The notes below the pieces were generated by a model. The model was not told the DNA's origin, searched no databases, and saw only the letters and a program-made list of their open reading frames with translations. Shown here one piece after another: positions 5,489-9,597 of a DNA stretch of 9,597 nt. The stretch lies in assembly GCA_025964295.1 (NCBI GenBank), contig JAOPZD010000195.1:1-9597 (forward strand). Reading direction: 5' to 3'. This DNA comes from Conexibacter sp. Its GTDB lineage: Bacteria > Actinomycetota > Thermoleophilia > Solirubrobacterales > Solirubrobacteraceae. Each line of letters opens with the position of its first letter. The stretch's first letter is position 1. A program made the translations under genes and the position numbers.

Positions 5489-6439
5489 TCAGGGAGCAGC
5501 GACCTTGGAGAAGTGGTGCGCGGGGACCGGGTCCAGCCAGTGGGCGTAGCGGTCGCTGCGCCCGTGCAGGGCGTCCTCGAACGCGGCCTGGACGGCGCGG
5601 GTGACCGGGCCGGGCTCGCCGGCGCCGATCGGGTGGTCGTCGACCTCGCGGATCGGCGTCAGCTCGGCCGCGGTGCCGGTGCAGTAGAGCTCGTCGGCGA
5701 GGTAGAGCTCGGCGCGCGAGATGGTGCGCTCGACGACCTCGTAGCCGAGGTCCCGGGCGATCTCGATGCAGGACTTGCGGTTGATCCCGTCCAGCAGCGA
5801 GCTGCTCAGCGGCGGCGTGGCGATGACGCCCTCGCGGACCACGAAGAGGTTCTCGCCGGTGCCCTCGCACACGTAGCCGTGGTCGTCGAGGAGGATCGCC
5901 TCCTCATAGCCGGACTTGTGCGACTCGATCTTCGCGAGGACCGAGTTGAGGTACTGGCCCGTGGCCTTGGCCTGCGGGATCAGCGAGTCGGGGCTGATGC
6001 GCCGCCAGGACGAGACGCGGGCGCGCACGCCCTTGGCCTTGCCCTCGTCGCCGAGGTAGCTCCCCCACTCCCAGGACGCGATCGACACGTCGACCGGCGC
6101 GTCGAGCGGGAACAGGCCCATCGTGCCGTAGCCGCGGTAGACCAGCGGGCGGATGTAGCACGAGCGCTGGCCGTTGCGTCCGATCAGCTCCAGCGTCACC
6201 TCGCGCAGCTGCTCGCGCGTGTAGGGGATGTCCATGTAGTACATCGACGCCGACCTGAAGAGCCGATCGACGTGCTCGGCGTGGCGGAAGACCGCCGGAC
6301 CCTTGGACGCGGTGTCGTAGCAGCGAACGCCCTCGAAGACCCCGGTGCCGTAGTGCAGGCCGTGCGTGAGCACGTGGACCTTGGCGTCTTCCCAGGCGAC
6401 GAACTCGCCGTTCATCCAGATGAGGTCCGCTGCGTCCAC
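5489..6439 (-). CDS. ilvE: Branched-chain amino acid aminotransferase
   Basis: Class IV (fold-type IV) PLP aminotransferase that exchanges the amino group of glutamate with the 2-oxo acids of leucine, isoleucine and valine. The 316 residues are typical. It begins ADLIWMNGEFVAWEDAKVHV, followed by HGLHYGTGVFEGVRCY at 26-41, SCYIRPLVYRGYGTMGL at 93-109, IPQAKATGQYLNS at 154-166 with Lys158 as the Schiff-base lysine, CEGTGENLF at 191-199 with the cofactor-binding Glu192, LDGINR at 216-221, and CTGTAAELTPI at 253-263. The combination fits BCAT rather than D-alanine aminotransferase or aminodeoxychorismate lyase. The GTG start is chosen for its excellent Shine-Dalgarno and family-typical N-terminus; the internal ATG at codon 9 would clip a conserved segment. 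It starts 16 bases after leuB ends, so the two are almost certainly one operon. Confidence 0.95.
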   Translation of the reverse strand: MDAADLIWMNGEFVAWEDAKVHVLTHGLHYGTGVFEGVRCYDTASKGPAVFRHAEHVDRLFRSASMYYMDIPYTREQLREVTLELIGRNGQRSCYIRPLVYRGYGTMGLFPLDAPVDVSIASWEWGSYLGDEGKAKGVRARVSSWRRISPDSLIPQAKATGQYLNSVLAKIESHKSGYEEAILLDDHGYVCEGTGENLFVVREGVIATPPLSSSLLDGINRKSCIEIARDLGYEVVERTISRAELYLADELYCTGTAAELTPIREVDDHPIGAGEPGPVTRAVQAAFEDALHGRSDRYAHWLDPVPAHHFSKVAAP

Positions 6440-6445
6440 GCCTGC

Positions 6446-6453
6446 TCTCCTTC
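6446..6453 (-). promoter_or_regulatory. Ribosome-binding site of ilvE
   Basis: Minus-strand GAAGGAGA ends 6 bases before the GTG at 6439, inside the short gap after the leuB stop. It supports the GTG start and independent initiation of ilvE. Confidence 0.8.
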
Positions 6454-6455
6454 GT

Positions 6456-7505
6456 CTACTGACCCAAAGCCGCGAGCACAGCCTGCGTCGCCTCGGCCGT
6501 GCTCGCCGTCCCGCCGAGGTCCCGGGTCCGCAGCCCTTGGTCAAGGGCCTTGTCCACCGCCGATTCTAGGGCGACGGCCTCGGATTCCAAAGCCAGGCCA
6601 TGACGGAGCAGCAGCGCGACCGACAGGAACATGGCCAGCGGGTTGGCGATCCCCTGGCCGGCGATGTCCGGCGCCGAGCCGTGGACGGGCTCGAAGAGGC
6701 CCGGGTGCGGGCCTGGCGCGTGGGTGTCTCCGAGCGAGGCGCTGGGGAGCATCCCGATCGAGCCGGTGAGCATCGCCGCCTCGTCGCTGAGGATGTCGCC
6801 GAACATGTTCTCGGTGACGATCACGTCGAAGTCGCGCGGGTTGGAGACCAGCTGCATGGCGGCGTTGTCGACCAGGACGTGCTCGAGCGTGACGTCGGGG
6901 AACTCGTCGCGGTGCACGCGGGTGACGGTCTCGCGCCACAGCCGGCTGGTCTCCAGGACGTTGGCCTTGTCGACCGACGTGACCTTCGTGCGCGCGGCCT
7001 CGAAGGCGCTGCGGGCGATGCGCTCGATCTCCTCGACCGAGTAGACGCAGAGGTCCGACGCGGTGGTCTCGGTCCGCGTCTTCTCGCCGAAGTAGATGCC
7101 GCCGGTGAGCTCGCGGACGACGAGCAGGTCGGTGCCGTCGATGATCTCGCGGCGCAGCGGGCTGGCGTCGTAGAGCGCGGGGAGCGGGCGGACCGGGCGC
7201 AGGTTGGCGTAGAGCCCGAGGCCCTTGCGCAGGCCGAGCAGGCCCTGCTCGGGGCGCGGCTTGGACGGGTCCGTCGTGTCCCACTTCGGACCGCCGACGG
7301 CGGCGAGCAGGACGGCGTCGGCCGTCTGGCAGGCGGCCAGCACCGCGTCGGTGAGCGCGATGCCGTGCGCGTCGATCGAGGCGCCGCCGAAGACGTGCTC
7401 CTCGACCTCGACAGCGGGCACGAAGCGCTTCAGGAGGTCGACGGCGGGCGCGAGGATCTCGGGCCCGATCCCGTCGCCAGGGAGGGTGACGATGCGAGTG
7501 GCCAT
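6456..7505 (-). CDS. leuB: 3-isopropylmalate dehydrogenase
   Basis: NAD-dependent oxidative decarboxylase of leucine synthesis (3-isopropylmalate to 2-oxoisocaproate). In organisms with CimA it also converts erythro-3-methylmalate to 2-oxobutyrate for isoleucine. The 349 residues match the family. It opens RIVTLPGDGIGPEI at 4-17, then GGPKWD at 71-76, RELTGGIYFGEKTRTE at 131-146 (substrate arginine and tyrosine region), VDKANVL at 178-184 with catalytic Lys180, NMFGDILSDEAA at 233-244 with metal-binding aspartates, and EPVHGSAPDIAG at 272-283 for NAD binding. The ATG at 7503-7505 is chosen because AAGGTGG lies 8 bases upstream; an in-frame GTG at 7517 would overlap that site. It is the first biosynthetic gene of the cluster, 45 bases after the protease gene, with a hairpin in between. 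Confidence 0.96.
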   Translation of the reverse strand: MATRIVTLPGDGIGPEILAPAVDLLKRFVPAVEVEEHVFGGASIDAHGIALTDAVLAACQTADAVLLAAVGGPKWDTTDPSKPRPEQGLLGLRKGLGLYANLRPVRPLPALYDASPLRREIIDGTDLLVVRELTGGIYFGEKTRTETTASDLCVYSVEEIERIARSAFEAARTKVTSVDKANVLETSRLWRETVTRVHRDEFPDVTLEHVLVDNAAMQLVSNPRDFDVIVTENMFGDILSDEAAMLTGSIGMLPSASLGDTHAPGPHPGLFEPVHGSAPDIAGQGIANPLAMFLSVALLLRHGLALESEAVALESAVDKALDQGLRTRDLGGTASTAEATQAVLAALGQ

Positions 7506-7536
7506 GCGGGGCGCCACCTTAGCGGCGGCGCCCCGC
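7506..7536 (-). promoter_or_regulatory. Perfect 10-bp hairpin abutting the leuB start codon
   Basis: GCGGGGCGCC at 7506-7515 and GGCGCCCCGC at 7527-7536 are exact reverse complements around an 11-base loop. In the minus-strand RNA the 3' arm ends directly at the leuB AUG. The Shine-Dalgarno AAGGTGG (7514-7520) lies mostly in the loop, its last two G's in the stem. It could terminate the protease transcript, modulate leuB translation, or both. No U-tract follows, since coding starts at once, which argues against an ordinary intrinsic terminator. Confidence 0.6.
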
Positions 7537-7550
7537 GGGCCGTCTGCCGC

Positions 7551-8351
7551 CTAGAAGGGCAGGCCGCCCTTGAACGGCTCGGTGCCGTTGACCAGCGTGA
7601 GGTCCGAGAAGCCGTGCGCCTTGGCGTAGGCGATCTCGTTGCCGATGTCGCCGACGCCGTTGGACAGCGGCAGCGGCGCGATCGCGACCGTGCTCAGGAC
7701 GCCGAGCGCCTGGCCGTCGGCGTTGAGGAACGCCGAGCCGGAGTCACCGGGGATGCCGGGCGTCAGCGTGTAGAGGCTGTAGGACCAGCCGCCCGGGGTG
7801 ACCTCGACGACCTTGCCGCGCTTGGGGCTCAGCTGCGTGAGGCCGCCGCGCAGCTCCGAGTTGCCGTAGCTGTAGACGTCGTCCAGCGCCGCGGCGGTGC
7901 CGACGCCGGTCGGGCCGCCCCACTTCGGGATCGACGGGTTGACCTTGGCCACGTCGGCCGGGTCGAGCTCGATCAGCGCGAGGTCGTTGTAGGCGCAGGT
8001 CTCGTCGCCGGCCTCGCCCGCGGCCTGCATCGTGATCCACGAGTTGTAGGCCAGCTTGCCGGGCTTGCTCGCACCGGTGACGTCCACCGGCGTGCCGATC
8101 GGCAGCGAGGCGGAGGTGCAGCCGTTGGTGTCGGTCGAGCTGCCGGTGCCGCTGCAGTGCGCGGCCTGCCCGAGGTAGGTCTTGCCGGCGCTGGTGAAGA
8201 CGAAGTTCGCGGTGCACTGGGCGCCGGCCGTGAAGACCTGGACGCCGGGATGGACGGGGGCCGTGGCCGCCGGGGCCCAGGCCGAGGCGGCGGACGGCGC
8301 GATGGCCATCGCCGCGACGGCGGCGACGCACGCCAGGACGCGTCGGGACAT
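7551..8351 (-). CDS. Secreted chymotrypsin-like (S1 family) serine protease
   Basis: Extracellular trypsin/chymotrypsin-fold endopeptidase or a relative. The 266-residue precursor starts MSRR, then a hydrophobic stretch (5-20) and a likely signal peptidase I site after ASA at residue 24. Triad candidates are in the right order: His65 in GQAAHCSG (62-69), Asp123 in YNDLALIELD (121-130) and Ser204 in GIPGDSGSAF (199-208), the classic GDSG motif. The mature part has four cysteines (46, 66, 78, 119), enough for two disulfides and consistent with export. No long propeptide or C-terminal anchor is visible. The ATG at 8349-8351 follows a strong Shine-Dalgarno and gives the signal peptide directly. 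Substrate is unknown. It is transcribed in the same direction as leuB, but a functional link to amino acid synthesis is not evident. Confidence 0.88.
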   Translation of the reverse strand: MSRRVLACVAAVAAMAIAPSAASAWAPAATAPVHPGVQVFTAGAQCTANFVFTSAGKTYLGQAAHCSGTGSSTDTNGCTSASLPIGTPVDVTGASKPGKLAYNSWITMQAAGEAGDETCAYNDLALIELDPADVAKVNPSIPKWGGPTGVGTAAALDDVYSYGNSELRGGLTQLSPKRGKVVEVTPGGWSYSLYTLTPGIPGDSGSAFLNADGQALGVLSTVAIAPLPLSNGVGDIGNEIAYAKAHGFSDLTLVNGTEPFKGGLPF

Positions 8352-8359
8352 GTTCGTTC

Positions 8360-8368
8360 TCTCCTCCT
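8360..8368 (-). promoter_or_regulatory. Ribosome-binding site of the secreted protease
   Basis: Minus-strand AGGAGGAGA ends 8 bases before the ATG at 8351. It is the strongest Shine-Dalgarno in the window and fixes the start at the signal peptide rather than at any farther upstream in-frame codon. Confidence 0.8.
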
Positions 8369-8437
8369 GCTCGTTCGATGCGGTGCGGTGGTGCACGTGC
8401 TGCAACGCCGGAGCGAGGCGGAACTTGCGGTGGCGTC

Positions 8438-8464
8438 TCAAGTCGGGCCCGCGACGTCCGACCG
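8438..8464 (+). promoter_or_regulatory. Candidate sigma-28 (FliA/SigD-type) promoter of the chemoreceptor
   Basis: TCAAGTCG at 8438-8445 and TCCGACCG at 8457-8464 are separated by 11 bases. This is the same geometry as the flagellar consensus TAAAGTTT-N11-GCCGATAA, with five and four matches respectively. The predicted RNA start near 8470 would leave a leader of about 30 bases before the ATG at 8503. Chemoreceptor genes are classic members of this regulon. The match is partial and GC-shifted, so this remains a candidate. Confidence 0.35.
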
Positions 8465-8475
8465 AAAGGCCCGAC
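8442..8475. repeat. 8-bp inverted repeat overlapping the candidate promoter
   Basis: GTCGGGCC at 8442-8449 and GGCCCGAC at 8468-8475 are exact reverse complements separated by 18 bases. They bracket the candidate -10 element. They could be an operator for a dimeric regulator or a stem at the 5' end of the transcript. In this composition an 8-bp inverted repeat can also arise by chance. Confidence 0.35.
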
Positions 8476-8486
8476 CCCACGCTCCT

Positions 8487-8492
8487 AGGAAA
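8487..8492 (+). promoter_or_regulatory. Probable ribosome-binding site of the chemoreceptor
   Basis: AGGAAA ends 10 bases before the ATG at 8503. It is a modest but acceptable Shine-Dalgarno and the only purine-rich run at a suitable distance. Confidence 0.45.
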
Positions 8493-8502
8493 TCTGTCCG
8501 GA

Positions 8503-9597
8503 ATGCCTCGAATCACCCTTACCATTGGCCGCAAGCTCGCGCTCGTCTTCGGCCTCGTCGTCCTCCTGACCCTCATCGCGCTGGCCGCGGCGCTGAGCGG
8601 CACCGCCAAGCTGCGCGACAGCACGACCACGGTCGGCACGCGCGTCGTGCCCGCCACCCACCTCCTCGGGGAGGCCACGACGGAGATCCGCCAGTTCCGC
8701 GTCGCGCAGCTCGAGCGCACGCTGGCCAGCGACCCCGCCGACCAGAAGGACCTCGACGGCGAGCTGACCGCGACGGCGACGACCGTCGACGGGATCCTGG
8801 CGCGCCTAGGCCGCTACGCGGCCACGCCGGGCGAGGTCGCGGCGCTGCGGTCCACCAAGGCCGACTGGCTGACCTATCGCCGCGCCTCGGGGGCGTTCGC
8901 GTCGGCGGCGAGCCGGGGCGGCACGGTCGCCGGCTACGCGGTGCTCTCGGGCAAGGCCGACGGCGTCTACGACTCGCTCAAGACCGACGTCGCCCGCGCC
9001 AGCGCGCTGACGTCGGCGCGCGGCGACGCGCAGGTCAAGGCGTCCCAGGACGACGCGGCGTCGACCCGCCGGACGATGGTGATCGTCCTGCTGGCCGAGC
9101 TGCTGGCCGCGATCGCCGCGGGCGTCCTGCTGACGCGCTCGATCCGCCGCAGCGTCGGCGTGGTCCTGGACCGCCTCTCCACGCTGCGCGACCACTGCGC
9201 CGCCAACCTCAACGCGGGCCTGCACGCGTTCGCCGAGGGGGATCTGACCCGCGACGTCGTGGCGGTCACCGAGCTGATCCCGTCGCCGGGCGGCGACGAG
9301 ATCGGCGACATCGCCCGCGCGACCAACGACATCCGCGACAACTTCGTCGCGACGATCGACTCCTACAACAGCTCGCGCGCCGCGCTGGCCGACCTGGTCA
9401 GCCAGGTCGCGGGCACCGCGAGCGCCGTGTCGTCCGCCTCCCAGCAGATGGCGACGACCTCCGACGAGGCCGGCCGCGCGGTCGGCGAGATCGCCGGCGC
9501 GATCGGCGAGGCCGCCGCGGGCGCCGAGCGCCAGGTCGCCTCGATCGCCGAGGCGCGCAGGATCGCCGACGACGTCGTCGCCGTCACCGGCCGCTCG
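8503..9597 (+). CDS. Methyl-accepting chemotaxis protein (partial, runs off right edge)
   Basis: Inner-membrane chemoreceptor that senses ligands outside and controls CheA/CheW inside; 365 codons are visible with no stop. A short basic N-terminus (RITLTIGRK) leads into transmembrane helix 1 (~11-32). A mostly helical extracellular domain (~33-188) has the length of a four-helix-bundle ligand domain. Helix 2 is ~192-210, followed by RSIRRS and a HAMP-like linker with GDLT at 246-249 and DEIG at 265-268. The linker is longer than the usual ~53 residues on both sides of GDLT. From ~283 a regular Ala/Ser/Gln/Glu heptad pattern (SSASQQMATTSDEAG near 310-324) is the start of the cytoplasmic signalling helix with likely methylation sites. 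The CheA/CheW-binding hairpin tip lies beyond the window. It is divergent from the protease. A non-chemotactic HAMP sensor kinase is less likely given the seven-residue periodicity. Confidence 0.88.
   Translation, partial: MPRITLTIGRKLALVFGLVVLLTLIALAAALSGTAKLRDSTTTVGTRVVPATHLLGEATTEIRQFRVAQLERTLASDPADQKDLDGELTATATTVDGILARLGRYAATPGEVAALRSTKADWLTYRRASGAFASAASRGGTVAGYAVLSGKADGVYDSLKTDVARASALTSARGDAQVKASQDDAASTRRTMVIVLLAELLAAIAAGVLLTRSIRRSVGVVLDRLSTLRDHCAANLNAGLHAFAEGDLTRDVVAVTELIPSPGGDEIGDIARATNDIRDNFVATIDSYNSSRAALADLVSQVAGTASAVSSASQQMATTSDEAGRAVGEIAGAIGEAAAGAERQVASIAEARRIADDVVAVTGRS

Noticed and set aside
5372..6769. Plus-strand open frame opposite ilvE and the leuB end
   Set aside because: It crosses two well-supported minus-strand genes and their intergenic space and shows no motif, so it is a composition artefact.
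8431..8502. Possible cyclic-di-GMP (GEMM) riboswitch before the chemoreceptor
   Set aside because: A CCGAAAGG tetraloop-like element and an inverted repeat are present, but the conserved GEMM core and receptor helix are not recognisable and the space is too short if the predicted transcript start is right.
8352..8720. N-terminally extended version of the protease frame
   Set aside because: The frame stays open by composition only. The extension overlaps the divergent chemoreceptor gene and would bury the signal peptide. The ATG at 8351 has the best Shine-Dalgarno in the window.
1..9597. Mobile element, CRISPR array, defence island or prophage
   Set aside because: No transposase, integrase, Cas or phage protein, no regularly spaced repeats, and codon use is uniform across all genes.

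Overview
The window is very GC-rich DNA with strong G/C preference at third codon positions and Ala/Arg-rich proteins. Together with citramalate-type isoleucine synthesis and a chemoreceptor with an unusually long HAMP linker, this points to a high-GC actinobacterium, most likely of the class Thermoleophilia (Solirubrobacterales such as Solirubrobacter or Conexibacter). That placement is inferred from protein style and gene content, not from a marker gene. The window reads as chromosomal and housekeeping: no insertion sequence, CRISPR array, tRNA, rRNA or prophage gene is visible.

Layout. Positions 1-51 look like the glycine-rich tail of a plus-strand gene that enters from the left. Positions 52-177 are a convergent gap full of hairpins and repeats. 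Eight minus-strand genes then follow (listed right to left, in transcription order): a secreted chymotrypsin-like serine protease (8351-7551), leuB (7505-6456), ilvE (6439-5489), cimA (5382-3751), a DegT/DnrJ/EryC1-type PLP aminotransferase (3754-2621), a small three-helix membrane protein (2530-2162), argH (2132-786) and a 3-methyladenine DNA glycosylase (789-178). A divergent gap at 8352-8502 carries a candidate flagellar-type (sigma-28/FliA) promoter. It precedes a plus-strand methyl-accepting chemotaxis protein (8503 onward) that runs off the right edge.

How the genes work together. leuB, ilvE and cimA form a branched-chain amino acid cluster. CimA makes (R)-citramalate from pyruvate and acetyl-CoA. 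LeuB serves both the leucine branch and the citramalate branch to 2-oxobutyrate, and IlvE performs the final transamination to Leu, Ile and Val. LeuC and LeuD, needed in between, are not in the window. The DegT-type aminotransferase is coupled to cimA by a 4-base GTGA overlap. The DNA glycosylase is coupled to argH (last step of arginine synthesis) in the same way. Spacing suggests one long transcript or two to three overlapping ones.

Most noteworthy non-coding signals: two separate 'gene-end echoes', in which the last codons plus the stop codon of a gene are repeated just downstream (21 bp, 20 identical, at 37-57/72-92; and the aminotransferase tail ATLADILA-stop at 2620-2635/2563-2578); a perfect 10-bp hairpin whose 3' arm abuts the leuB start codon with most of the ribosome-binding site in its loop; and the sigma-28-like promoter in front of the chemoreceptor. 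No clear new multi-gene system (defence, secretion or the like) is visible. The least explained protein-level feature is the sugar-type aminotransferase fused by overlap to cimA.
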